The position numbers and the translations under genes were made by a program. DNA of 64,000 nucleotides. Source: Acidicapsa acidisoli. GTDB lineage: Bacteria > Acidobacteriota > Terriglobia > Terriglobales > Acidobacteriaceae. Numbering within the stretch: position 1 is the stretch's first letter; every line of letters starts with the position of its first letter. The notes under the pieces were generated by a model, which was given only the letters and a program-made list of their open reading frames with translations, ran no database searches and had not been told where the DNA came from. Shown in pieces: positions 34,416 through 43,117 of the stretch. Location: NCBI RefSeq assembly GCF_025685625.1, contig NZ_JAGSYI010000004.1, forward strand, positions 124,001 to 188,000, written 5' to 3'.

Positions 34416-36794
34416 ATGGCAACTCCCAAAACTACCCACGCCCCAATGTCCGATCGCGTACGTCTTGTTGTGGCGTCTTCGGTCATGCTGACCTTCATCT
34501 CTTTCTGGCGAGCCGCAGCCATCGTCCTGTGCGACCTCGGCTCCTCAGCCTTTTACGCAGGCGGCATCGCGGAAGAAGCAGTCGGCAAGGCGGCTCCCTG
34601 GTTCATCCTCGGCGTCATGCTCTTCTCTTTCGCGGTACGCGCGGTCTACGTCGAGAGCTGTTCGATGTTCACCCGCGGAGGCGTCTACCGCGTCGTCAAA
34701 GAGGCCCTCGGCGGTACATTCGCCAAACTCAGCGTCTCCGCGCTGATGTTCGACTACATCCTCACCGGCCCAATCTCCGGCGTATCCGCCGGGCAATACA
34801 TCACCGGCCTCCTCAACGAGCTCATCGCCGTCTGCAACAACCATGGATGGCTCCCCGTCGACCTCACGGCCCGCCCCGGCCATCCCCTCTTCCAGTTCGA
34901 CATGAACTACACCTCGGCGCTCTTCGCCGCGGCCGTCACCATCTATTACTGGTGGGAAAACCTCAAGGGCATCGAAGAATCCAGCGAAAAGGCCATGAAG
35001 GTCATGCAGATCACCACCGTCATGGTGGTCATCCTGCTGATCTGGGGCGTCTATTCCGTTTTCGTTCAGGGATCGCACCTTCCTCCGCTTCCCACTGCAA
35101 GCAATATGAGCTTCAGCCAGGACGCGCTGGGCTTCCTCAGAGGGACCAAGTTCGTCCCAGTCCTCGGCCTCTTCGGCGTTCTCATGGCCTTCGGCCACTC
35201 CGTCCTGGCCATGAGCGGCGAGGAGTCGCTCGCCCAGGTCAATCGGGAGATCGAACACCCCAAGCTCAAGAACCTGAAACGCGCCGCGATCGTCATCGCC
35301 ATCTACAGCCTCGTCTTTACTGGCGGTGCAACCCTCCTGGCCTCGATGCTGATTCCCGACTATCAGCGAACGCACATCTACCAGGACAACCTCATCGCCG
35401 GCCTCGCCATGTTCATGACCGGCCCCGAAGTGCTGAAGATCGCCTTCCGCATCTTCGTCGTCATTGTCGGCTTCCTCATCCTCTCCGGCGCCATCAACAC
35501 CTCCATGATCGGCTCAACCGGCGTTCTGATGCGCGTCGCCGAAGACGGTGTGCTCACCGACTGGTTCCGCAAGCCTCACAAGCGCTTTGGCACCAGTCAT
35601 CGCATCATCAACCTCGTCTTCGGCCTCCAGATGTTCACGATCCTCATCACCCGTGGAAACGTGATCATGCTGGGTGAGGCCTACGCCTTCGGTGTCATCT
35701 GGTCCTTTACCTTCAATAGCCTGGCGATGCTAGTCCTGCGCTGGAAGTACCACGGAGAGCGCGGCTGGAAGGTCCCCCCGAATATTCGCGTCGGAAAAAC
35801 GGAAATCCCGGTAGGCCTCGCATCCGTCTTCCTCGTTCTCCTGACAACCGCCATCGTCAACCTGTTCACCAAGTCCGTGGCAACCGTCAGCGGCATTGTC
35901 TTCGCTGCGGCATTCTTCGTCATCTTCTCGATCTCCGAGAAACGAAATCAGAAGCAGCATGCTCTGAACGCCCGCCAGTTGAAAGAGCACTTCCAGCTCG
36001 ATCATCAGGATGTCGTCAGCCGTGAAACCGTCAAAGTCCGTCCTGGCGGCGTCATGGTCACCATGCGCGACGCGGCTAACCCCTTCGCCCTGAAGTGGGC
36101 GCTCTCTCGCACCAGCACCGACGAGCAGGACGTCGTCGTCCTGACCGTTCGCATGATGGGCGCCGGCGGACCGGAGTTCCTCGGTCCTGAAGATCAAATT
36201 TTTTCCGAGCACGAACAGATGGTCTTCACCAAAGCCATCTCCGTCGCAGAAAGCTTTGGCAAGAGAGTCTCCCTGCTCGTCGTGCCCGCCGGGGATATCT
36301 TCGCCGCGCTGATGCAGACCGCCAATTCCCTGGAAGTCGATTCCGTCGTCTCCGGTCTATCCACCAAGATGTCCGCCGAAGATCAGGCATTCCACATCGG
36401 CCAGGCGTGGGAAGCGCTCCCTGAACCGAAGCGGCAGTTGAACTTCTATGTCATCAATCCCTCCGGCGAATCCAAGGTCTATTACCTCGGCCCACACGCG
36501 CCATCCCTTCGTCCCGACGATGTGCAACTTGTACATCGCCTCTGGCTCAACCTGCGCCGCGATCCATCTATTCAGGATCTGCATCACAGCGACATCATTA
36601 CCTACGCCCTGACCCGACTCGCCAGCCAGTACGCCCGCGAAAAGCAGGAAATCATCAAGGACCTGCGCGGATATAAGTCCTCCGATTATTCCGCACCGCT
36701 AAAGCTCGGCCCTTCGGAGTCCGTCCTGACAGCTGCCGGTTACTCTGCCCTCGGCGTCAAGCAAGGACCATCGGATAGTTCCGGCAAAGAATAA
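34416..36794 (+). CDS. APC-superfamily amino-acid transporter with large C-terminal cytoplasmic domain
   Basis: A 792-residue transporter. About twelve helices occupy residues 15-560, starting SDRVRLVVASSVMLTFISFW and including a GEESLAQVNREIEHPKLKN loop that resembles the APC FxGxE region. The C-terminal 230 residues are soluble and resemble a USP-like domain (QDVVVLTVRMMGAG, ISVAESFGKRVSLLVVPAGD), probably regulatory. The open frame extends back to 34227, but MATPKTTHAP at 34416 is the natural start, downstream of the promoter at 34291. Substrate unknown. Confidence 0.88.
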   Translation: MATPKTTHAPMSDRVRLVVASSVMLTFISFWRAAAIVLCDLGSSAFYAGGIAEEAVGKAAPWFILGVMLFSFAVRAVYVESCSMFTRGGVYRVVKEALGGTFAKLSVSALMFDYILTGPISGVSAGQYITGLLNELIAVCNNHGWLPVDLTARPGHPLFQFDMNYTSALFAAAVTIYYWWENLKGIEESSEKAMKVMQITTVMVVILLIWGVYSVFVQGSHLPPLPTASNMSFSQDALGFLRGTKFVPVLGLFGVLMAFGHSVLAMSGEESLAQVNREIEHPKLKNLKRAAIVIAIYSLVFTGGATLLASMLIPDYQRTHIYQDNLIAGLAMFMTGPEVLKIAFRIFVVIVGFLILSGAINTSMIGSTGVLMRVAEDGVLTDWFRKPHKRFGTSHRIINLVFGLQMFTILITRGNVIMLGEAYAFGVIWSFTFNSLAMLVLRWKYHGERGWKVPPNIRVGKTEIPVGLASVFLVLLTTAIVNLFTKSVATVSGIVFAAAFFVIFSISEKRNQKQHALNARQLKEHFQLDHQDVVSRETVKVRPGGVMVTMRDAANPFALKWALSRTSTDEQDVVVLTVRMMGAGGPEFLGPEDQIFSEHEQMVFTKAISVAESFGKRVSLLVVPAGDIFAALMQTANSLEVDSVVSGLSTKMSAEDQAFHIGQAWEALPEPKRQLNFYVINPSGESKVYYLGPHAPSLRPDDVQLVHRLWLNLRRDPSIQDLHHSDIITYALTRLASQYAREKQEIIKDLRGYKSSDYSAPLKLGPSESVLTAAGYSALGVKQGPSDSSGKE

Positions 36795-37150
36795 ACTTCT
36801 TTGCCGGTAACTCCCTTGCCAGCCCAACCTGTTCCTTCTTCAAACCATCCCCACCCGTCACTCCTGTCAGATGGAAGCTCCCTCAAACCCAAGCACGCCC
36901 GCGAATCGCACTCTCTCCATCTTCCGCTCTTGCTGCTATCAATTCTCCCCCCAAAACCCAAAAAGCTGCCCCAAACACCTGAAACAATCAGAAATCTGCC
37001 GAGATATATAACTCTTTTGCCACCCTAGCGCAAAAGGCCGCAAATTTCCGTTTACAAATGATAGTAATGTTTTATATGTAGTAAATACGACCTGTTCTCT
37101 GCAATTGGGCCCTCGTTGAGCGGAGCGAGCGGGCGAAACCAGGAGGAAGC
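36795..37150. other. AT-richer intergenic region
   Basis: A gap of 356 bases after the APC transporter. The right half is noticeably AT-rich, and TTTACA (37051-37056) with TATATG (37073-37078) at 16-base spacing may be the promoter of the small basic protein gene. No gene seen. Confidence 0.45.
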
Positions 37151-37399
37151 ATGCAACTTTCAAAAATTTTGGCCGAGATTGACATCGAGATCGCACGGCT
37201 TGAACAAGCTCGGACCTTACTTTCCGGAGAAGCCTCGCCGACCGTTAAGAAGACGCGCAAGACCAAGTCCGCCGCCTTGGAACCTGATTCAACAGTCAAG
37301 CGCAAGAAGAAGCGGAATCTGTCGCCGGAAGGCCGCAAGAGAATCGCCGAAGCAGTACGCCGCCGCTGGGAGTTACAGAAGAAAGCTGCGGCCAAGTAA
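37151..37399 (+). CDS. Small basic protein with SPEGRKRIAEA motif, possible nucleic-acid binder
   Basis: An 82-residue, strongly basic protein. Residues 1-25 form a predicted amphipathic helix (MQLSKILAEIDIEIARLEQA). The middle is Lys-rich and flexible, and the end carries SPEGRKRIAEAVRRRW followed by a Lys/Ala tail. That closing motif is common in short acidobacterial proteins and suggests binding to DNA or RNA, but no function is proven. An excellent AGGAGGAAG precedes the ATG. It stands alone between an APC transporter and a convergent MBL hydrolase. Confidence 0.7.
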   Translation: MQLSKILAEIDIEIARLEQARTLLSGEASPTVKKTRKTKSAALEPDSTVKRKKKRNLSPEGRKRIAEAVRRRWELQKKAAAK

Positions 37400-37496
37400 C
37401 CGGAGAATCCCGTCAGCGGCTCAAGCGACAGGGCTGGAGTTAGACCAGCCCATATCGTTTGTATGTCGGCATCCTCGGATTGGATTCTCTAACCCA

Positions 37497-38207
37497 TCAG
37501 GCGCTCAGCACATCCCCCGGCGCAACTAATGCCACTATCTCCGGATCGCTTACGAGTTTCGCCAGCTCCTGCGGGGTTCCGGTCAGCGGGGGAAATGTGC
37601 CCCAATGCAACGGCAAAATAAGTTGCGGCTGTAGGAATCGGACCGCCAGAGCCGCTTCTTTCGGACCCATCGTATAGTGGCCGCCAATCGGCAACATAGC
37701 CACATCCGGAGCGTAAAGCTCCCGGATCAACTCCATATCGCGAAACACCGTTGTATCCCCGGCGTGATAAAGTACCGGGCCGCCCTCGACTGTAAGTACG
37801 ATCCCCGCGGCCTCGCCAAGATACAAAGATATCCCGCCCTCCTCGATACTCGATGAGTGCTTCGCTTCGACCAGAGTAACTGCGGCCCCCGGAACTTGAA
37901 CCGTTCCGCCAAGGTTCATTCCAATCGTATGGGTAACCCCCTTGCCTGCGAAGTACTGCGCTAATTCCACCATCGCAACTACCGTCGCGCCATATTTCTG
38001 TGCAACCGGTAACACATCCGCCGTATGGTCAAAGTGGGCATGCGTAAGCAGAATGAAATCGATCTTCTCCGGCAACGCGAAACCCTTCGGGTATTTGGGA
38101 TTGTGCTCGATAAATGGATCGATCAGAAGATTGGTGCCGCTGGGCAGTTGCACCAACACGGTTGCGTGCCCAAGCCAGGTCACGCGCGTTCCTTTCAGCA
38201 AATTCAT
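37497..38207 (-). CDS. UPF0173-type metallo-beta-lactamase-fold hydrolase
   Basis: A 236-residue MBL-fold protein. GTRVTWLGHATVLVQLPSGTNLLIDPF opens the domain; THAHFDHTADV is the HxHxDH metal site; ALAVRFLQPQLILPLHWGTFP near the end supplies the last His. This pattern defines the UPF0173 metal-dependent hydrolases, which lack a known substrate. It is transcribed alone. Confidence 0.9.
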   Translation of the reverse strand: MNLLKGTRVTWLGHATVLVQLPSGTNLLIDPFIEHNPKYPKGFALPEKIDFILLTHAHFDHTADVLPVAQKYGATVVAMVELAQYFAGKGVTHTIGMNLGGTVQVPGAAVTLVEAKHSSSIEEGGISLYLGEAAGIVLTVEGGPVLYHAGDTTVFRDMELIRELYAPDVAMLPIGGHYTMGPKEAALAVRFLQPQLILPLHWGTFPPLTGTPQELAKLVSDPEIVALVAPGDVLSA

Positions 38208-38483
38208 GCGTTACTCCAATTCACGATGTTAACACTTTAGTAACTACCCGGATCGGCATTACCGGTTTGTTCCGACCGACTGGTCGCGGCTTGAGAAGAA
38301 AGCGGCTCACACTCGAAATCCGGACCCTCGTGTCGCATTCAGACACTTCACAAGAGACGTCGCAGCCCGACTTCCGGTCGCACAAAGCTCCGAAGGGAGT
38401 TGGGAGCGGTTCCAGGTCTCTTACCCATCGCCTGCATCCGCCCCGGTAGCTGGCGCGCGAGATCCAACGACTCATCGCGCCCG

Positions 38484-39128
38484 TTAGCGGACGATAATCG
38501 CTTCCGAAACCCCATCCTTGGCCAGAAACTGCTTCAGGCCGGACCAGTCCGAAAACAACCGCTCAATGTTCCGGTTCGTCATAGCGCGCTGCTGCGTCGC
38601 CGGTCGCGCCCGCTGCAATTCCACATCGTCCGTCGCAGTGATATGAAAGCGATGATAGGGTGTCGAATCCGGCTGCAGCTTGGTGTGAAAAAATGCAAGC
38701 AGCTGCCCACCCGGCGTCATCGCCCCATGCAGCGCCCGCACCACCGGAGCCACAAGCGCCTCCGGCAGATAATCGAGCGCTGTCCACATCAGGACCATGT
38801 CGAAGTTCCGCCCCGAGAAATGTAGATTCTGCCTGGCAAAGCCCTCCACATCCCAAACCGGTTTGCCGTCCTCGTCCGTTCCCGTGAGCCACTCGCCCGT
38901 CGCCGCGTCTTCCACCAGATCGGCCATATAAACGCTGTGGCCAAGGCTCGTCAGGTAATTGATGTTGGCCGGCGAAGTGCTCCCGATATCGAGGACGCGC
39001 AAACCCTCCTCGCTCGTCAACCGTTTGCGCAACGCGCCCCAGCCGCCTGAATGGCGCAGAATGCGAGGCCCGCCCGCGCCAGAGGAAGCTCCAGGCGCTG
39101 GCGGCCGATCAAACAACTTGCCTAGCAT
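38484..39128 (-). CDS. Class I SAM-dependent methyltransferase-like protein
   Basis: A 214-residue protein with a seven-strand SAM-binding fold: LRVLDIGSTSPANINYLTSLGHSVYMADL gives motif I and the acidic end of strand 2, and FDMVLMWTALDYLPE gives motif IV. Residues after FFHTKLQPDSTPYHRFHI are family-specific and unassigned. The ATG at 39128 has GGAGG eight bases upstream; a TTG six codons earlier is less likely. It follows the bactofilin gene by 66 bases in the same direction. Confidence 0.82.
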   Translation of the reverse strand: MLGKLFDRPPAPGASSGAGGPRILRHSGGWGALRKRLTSEEGLRVLDIGSTSPANINYLTSLGHSVYMADLVEDAATGEWLTGTDEDGKPVWDVEGFARQNLHFSGRNFDMVLMWTALDYLPEALVAPVVRALHGAMTPGGQLLAFFHTKLQPDSTPYHRFHITATDDVELQRARPATQQRAMTNRNIERLFSDWSGLKQFLAKDGVSEAIIVR

Positions 39129-39194
39129 ACCCACAGCCTCCTGCAATCAGATTTCCTCCGGTGCGCCATACGGCTCAAACAGTCCACCGGTCGC

Positions 39195-39572
39195 CTAGCC
39201 CTCGGCCTGCGTGGTAGCAGCCGGATCGGCGACCCTGGCCGGCCCCTGGGTCAGATCAACCTTGCCGCGAAAGACCGCATTGTCTTCGATCGCCAACCGC
39301 AGAGCGCGAACGTCGCCTGTTACCTGGCAACCGGCCCGCAGTTCCACTCGGCCCGTCGCGACGACATTTCCCTGCACCTGTCCCAGGATGAGAACGTCCC
39401 GCGCGGTGAGGTCGGCGGCCAACACTGCGTTGGGACCGACGGTGAGACGGCTCTCCGAAAGGCTGATCGTGCCCTCGACACGCCCATCGACAAACAGATC
39501 TTCGCTGCCCTTGACTTCGCCGCGGATGAGAACCGATTTGCCGATCCGGGCCGGTGTGTTTTCCACTGCCAT
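39195..39572 (-). CDS. Bactofilin (polymer-forming cytoskeletal protein)
   Basis: A 125-residue protein consisting almost entirely of a bactofilin core: SVLIRGEVKGSEDLFVDGRVEGTISL, TVGPNAVLAADLTARDVLILGQVQGNV, then TGRVELRAGCQVTGDVRALRLAIEDNAVFRG. The repeating hexad-like beta-helix turns polymerise without nucleotide. Bactofilins organise cell shape or envelope positions. Co-directional with the methyltransferase downstream; functional linkage is only inferred. Confidence 0.93.
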   Translation of the reverse strand: MAVENTPARIGKSVLIRGEVKGSEDLFVDGRVEGTISLSESRLTVGPNAVLAADLTARDVLILGQVQGNVVATGRVELRAGCQVTGDVRALRLAIEDNAVFRGKVDLTQGPARVADPAATTQAEG

Positions 39573-39777
39573 TGGTTAGATCCTTCCAGAGGGCCGCTAT
39601 CGGGACCCTGCCCGCAATATAGCATTTCGAGGGTCCATCCTTCCCAAAGGCGACTCAAATGACGCACATCCCTCACCCTTGTTGTGCTCCAGCCAAACAG
39701 GGCAAAACGTTGCAACTCATATTTCCTATCCGCGTCTAAGAGACAAATGGCAAAGGTCATCCGGCAAGAGCGTTTCC

Positions 39778-40773
39778 ATGCACACTAGCGCCGTCTATCC
39801 AGATAAATCGAGTCTCGATAGGCCGCGTCTTAATAAGCCGAGACTTGCGCTTGCATCTCTTGGCGCGCTTGTCTTCGCCTGGACGGCGGCTACTGCATTG
39901 CTTGCACAGCCGCCGGAAGCGGCTCAACCGAGCATTGCCGCACCTCCGGCTCCCCTCACTGGCGAAGAAACTCAGGCGCTCGTGAAGCGAGTTCTGCAAA
40001 CCGAGTTGAAGGCAGCCGAAGACCCGGCGCACCCCATGCAATACCGGTTGCGCAAGATGAGTCCGCGACTCGCCACCACCAAACTCATCGTCGAAACCAA
40101 AGACGGCGATGTCGCCCGGCTCATCGCAATTAACGACGGCCCCCTCAGTGCCGGGGATCAGAAAAACGAAGAGACGCGTCTCCAGTCCCTCCTCAACGAT
40201 CCAAGCCTCCAGCGCCATCGCCAGGAGCGTGAGCAGGGAGACACCGAGCGAGCCCGCAAGGTCATGCGCGCCCTCCCCGACGCCTTTCACTATCAGTTCA
40301 CCGGAATCGCAGACACGGCACAGGGACCAAGCTACAGACTGAGCTTTCAGCCCAATCCTAACTTCGACCCCCAGGACCTCGAAGCCCAAGTTTTGAAAGG
40401 CATGGCCGGCGAATTGTGGATCGACGTCGCCCAGCAGCGCGTAACGCGCCTCGAAGGCAAGCGAATTCACGATGTGGACTACGGCTGGGGAATCTTAGGC
40501 AAACTCGACCAGGGCGGAACTCTGCTTCTCGAACAAGCAGACGTCGGTAATCATCAATGGCGCACCACGCACATGGTTCTCGTGATGAACGCCCGGGTGC
40601 TCCTGAAGACCATCAAGCTCGACACGACGCTCGAACTCTCGCAGTTCTCCCCAGTAGCCGCCGGGATGAGCTATCAGCAGGCAATCCAGATGCTGCAATC
40701 CGGCGACCAGCCTGACTCCAAACCCGGATCAGCTCCGATAGCAATCTCATCCGCCCCGAGACCAGAAAAATAA
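39778..40773 (+). CDS. Exported hypothetical protein
   Basis: A 331-residue protein with a signal sequence (LALASLGALVFAWTAATALLAQ) followed by a mixed soluble domain. It contains LVKRVLQTELKAAEDPAHPMQYRLRK, then FHYQFTGIADTAQGPSYRLSFQPNPNF and GMAGELWIDVAQQRVTRLEGK. The beta-rich middle recalls outer-membrane lipoprotein-sorting (LolA-like) half-barrels, but I do not recognise a named family. The preferred start is the ATG at 39778; the frame is open to 39679. Probably periplasmic. Monocistronic. Confidence 0.65.
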   Translation: MHTSAVYPDKSSLDRPRLNKPRLALASLGALVFAWTAATALLAQPPEAAQPSIAAPPAPLTGEETQALVKRVLQTELKAAEDPAHPMQYRLRKMSPRLATTKLIVETKDGDVARLIAINDGPLSAGDQKNEETRLQSLLNDPSLQRHRQEREQGDTERARKVMRALPDAFHYQFTGIADTAQGPSYRLSFQPNPNFDPQDLEAQVLKGMAGELWIDVAQQRVTRLEGKRIHDVDYGWGILGKLDQGGTLLLEQADVGNHQWRTTHMVLVMNARVLLKTIKLDTTLELSQFSPVAAGMSYQQAIQMLQSGDQPDSKPGSAPIAISSAPRPEK

Positions 40774-40790
40774 CAGAGTGATCCGGCTGC

Positions 40791-40829
40791 CCCACCCTCG
40801 CCACGTTCTCGTTTTTGTGGCCAGGTGGG
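40791..40829. repeat. Palindromic intergenic repeat (CACCCTCGCC type)
   Basis: CCCACCCTCGCCAC and GTGGCCAGGTGGG can pair across a GTTCTCGTTTTT loop. A related element with the same order of blocks (CACCCTTGCC, then GTTTTT, then GGCTAGGGTGGG) lies at 60210-60250. Between two convergent genes, it may also work as a terminator. Confidence 0.65.
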
Positions 40830-40860
40830 ATCACCGAATCCCTCGCTCTGCTTTCAACGA

Positions 40861-41718
40861 CTAGAACCCGCTGCCGTCCCCACCCGAGCCACCATCATCG
40901 AAGCTGCCCGAATCACCGAAGTCAGATCCGCTATCTCCACCGCTATCAAATCCCGACCCCGAATCGTCGTTCCAGCTCGCATCCTGGAACTGCGCATCGC
41001 CGCCGCGGCCGAAATCGCCCTGCCCGTGCTCCGAGTGCTCTCCACCCGGCGAATCGTAGTAGTTGTTCACGACCGTCTCTTCCACAGGTCGCTCAAACCC
41101 CATTCCCGGCCCCATGCCGAAGCCGACGCCGGGCATGCCCCAGCCACCCATCCCCATGCCCATCCCGGGATGGCCAAATCCGCCGTGCAGCAGTGATTCC
41201 ACGCCTTCAAACGCGAGCGCTCCTGCGGCCACGCCCGCTGCAGTCTGGGCCGCCGAACGCAAAAAGCTGGGCTGGCTAGGCGGCGCGGCGGCATATTGCG
41301 GGCCGCCATACGGCTGACCGGCATATCCCGGTTGATAACCCGGCCCAGGATTGTAAGGCGTCTGGTACTCCGGAGCCGCCTGCGGCGTGTATGCAGACTG
41401 GTAAGGAGGCGGAGGAGGTGGCGCAGGGTCGCGATGCCCCAGCAGATTGCCTAGAAAGCTCGTGGCACGCGCCGGCTGCTGCGTTTGCTGCTGCTGCAAC
41501 TGCGCTACCTGTTCCTGGGCCTGCGAGAGCTGCGCCCTTGCCTGCTCCAGCGCAATGTTCTGCACCAGCACGCTCTGCGCCAGAATATAAACCGCGTCAG
41601 GGTTGGGACTGAATCCGCGCGCCAGCAGCGTCTCGGCATCCGGGTCCTTTTCCGTTAATTTTGTTGAATTTACCCGCTCGACGAGCGAGTTGAGCATCTG
41701 TTCTTCCTGAGAAGTCAC
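40861..41718 (-). CDS. DUF2076 family protein
   Basis: A 285-residue protein with the DUF2076 N-terminal region (SQEEQMLNSLVERVNSTKLTEKDPDAE, then ILAQSVLVQNIALEQARAQLSQAQ), a Gln-rich coiled segment and a Pro/Tyr/Gly-rich middle. The central hydrophobic GVAAGALAFEGVESLLHGGFG and a low-complexity Gly/Ser/Asp tail complete it. Such proteins are often called periplasmic ligand-binding sensors, but that name is weakly supported. The start is GTG at 41718 with GGAGG eight bases before it. Function unknown. Confidence 0.82.
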   Translation of the reverse strand: MTSQEEQMLNSLVERVNSTKLTEKDPDAETLLARGFSPNPDAVYILAQSVLVQNIALEQARAQLSQAQEQVAQLQQQQTQQPARATSFLGNLLGHRDPAPPPPPPYQSAYTPQAAPEYQTPYNPGPGYQPGYAGQPYGGPQYAAAPPSQPSFLRSAAQTAAGVAAGALAFEGVESLLHGGFGHPGMGMGMGGWGMPGVGFGMGPGMGFERPVEETVVNNYYDSPGGEHSEHGQGDFGRGGDAQFQDASWNDDSGSGFDSGGDSGSDFGDSGSFDDGGSGGDGSGF

Positions 41719-41827
41719 GAATCGATCCTCCAGCAGCCGCTAACAGCGTTCCATGGCCGCTTCTCCAAATTGAGACGCTGGCCAGCCCGCAAAGTTGCGC
41801 CGCTGATAATACTACGCGCAGCAGAAT

Positions 41828-41852
41828 CGCCAGGTTCCGTCGGAACCTGGCG
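41828..41852 (-). terminator. Hairpin downstream of mazG-GNAT-menC operon
   Basis: CGCCAGGTTCC, a three-base loop GTC, and GGAACCTGGCG form a perfect 11-base-pair stem about 60 bases after the menC-like stop. There is no T-run, so factor-independent termination is uncertain. Confidence 0.6.
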
Positions 41853-41909
41853 CACCAATATGCCGCAAACACCAAATCGGATTTACCCCGATCCTGTTGG
41901 CCGACACTT

Positions 41910-43034
41910 CTAGCCGACTAGAGCATGAGCCCGAATCTCATGCTTGCGCACCGTAAGCCGTTCCACCAGATCGATGCGCACCTCATAACCCCGGCCAGGA
42001 GAATCCGGAATCGAGATCTCTCCCTGTGCTGAAACCGTAACTTCCGGCTCAATGATGTCTTCCGCCCAATACCGCCGCGACGCCGAGACATCTCCCGGAA
42101 GCGAGTAATTTTCCAGCGTAGAAAGCGCAATGTTGTGAGAGCGCCCAATACCGGACTCCAGCATTCCGCCGCACCACACCGGAATGCCGCGCTCAAAGGC
42201 CGCGTTATGCACCGCCAGCGCCTCGGAGAATCCGCCCACCCGTCCTAGCTTGATATTGATAATCCGGCACGATTCCATCTCGATTGCCGCCAGCGCGTCG
42301 CGCCGATTGCGGATCGACTCATCCAGGCAGATCGCCGTACTCAGGCGCTTCTGCAACATCGAATGGTAGTAAAAATCGTCATACCACAGCGGCTGCTCCA
42401 CCATCAGCAGGTCAAACTGGTCAAAGCTCGCCAGGTGATCGGCATCCTTGAGCCGGTACGCCGAGTTCGCGTCGCAACTCAGGGTGATATCGGGAAATCG
42501 ATCCCGAACCCGCTCGAAGACCTCGACATCCCATCCCGGCTTGCACTTCAACTTGATCCGCTGGTAGCCCGCCGCAACCTCGCGTCCGATCACATCCAGC
42601 AGTTCCGAAATCGAAGACTGGATACCGATCGAAACGCCACATGGAATCACATCCCGCACCCCGCCCAGCAACTGGCTGAGCGAAATTCCCTTCCGCTGCG
42701 CCTCAAGATCCCAGATCGCGTTTTCCAGCGTTGCCTTGGCCATCCGGTTACCGCGTACGAGGCCAAAGATCCGCGGGCACTGGCCACCGTTTTCCGGAGA
42801 GCTGGCCGCAAGCATCGGACCAAGCTCTTCAACAATCACCTGCCAGCAGGAGTCCACGGACTCCTCAGAAAAGTGGGGATGCTCTCCGGCTGTGCACTCC
42901 CCCCAGCCGATCAAACCCTCCGAATGAATCTCGGCGAGCACAACGCGACGATCCCGCGTGGTTCCAAAACTCGTCTGGAATGGGCGAACGAGCGGGAGAT
43001 TCAGTTCCCGCAGGTAGATTGCGTCAATTTTCAT
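41910..43034 (-). CDS. Enolase-superfamily o-succinylbenzoate synthase / N-succinylamino acid racemase
   Basis: A 374-residue enzyme with all acid-base and metal residues of the muconate-lactonising subgroup: KxK Lys161/Lys163 (RIKLKC), metal ligands Asp188 (SCDAN), Glu213 (MVEQP) and Asp238 (CLDES), and the opposite Lys262 (NIKLGR). Both o-succinylbenzoate synthase (menaquinone pathway) and N-succinylamino acid racemase activities occur in this family, often in one protein. The gene follows a GNAT enzyme, the arrangement described for the Geobacillus D-amino-acid succinylation pathway, so racemase activity is the favoured inference. No other men genes lie nearby. Confidence 0.85.
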   Translation of the reverse strand: MKIDAIYLRELNLPLVRPFQTSFGTTRDRRVVLAEIHSEGLIGWGECTAGEHPHFSEESVDSCWQVIVEELGPMLAASSPENGGQCPRIFGLVRGNRMAKATLENAIWDLEAQRKGISLSQLLGGVRDVIPCGVSIGIQSSISELLDVIGREVAAGYQRIKLKCKPGWDVEVFERVRDRFPDITLSCDANSAYRLKDADHLASFDQFDLLMVEQPLWYDDFYYHSMLQKRLSTAICLDESIRNRRDALAAIEMESCRIINIKLGRVGGFSEALAVHNAAFERGIPVWCGGMLESGIGRSHNIALSTLENYSLPGDVSASRRYWAEDIIEPEVTVSAQGEISIPDSPGRGYEVRIDLVERLTVRKHEIRAHALVG

Positions 43035-43117
43035 ATCGGCTCAGTCCTGGTGATTCCCCGGGTTGGGGTGTGTTCTACGGGTAGATTCGTCAAGCTGGAA
43101 ACATTGCAACACTCTAT

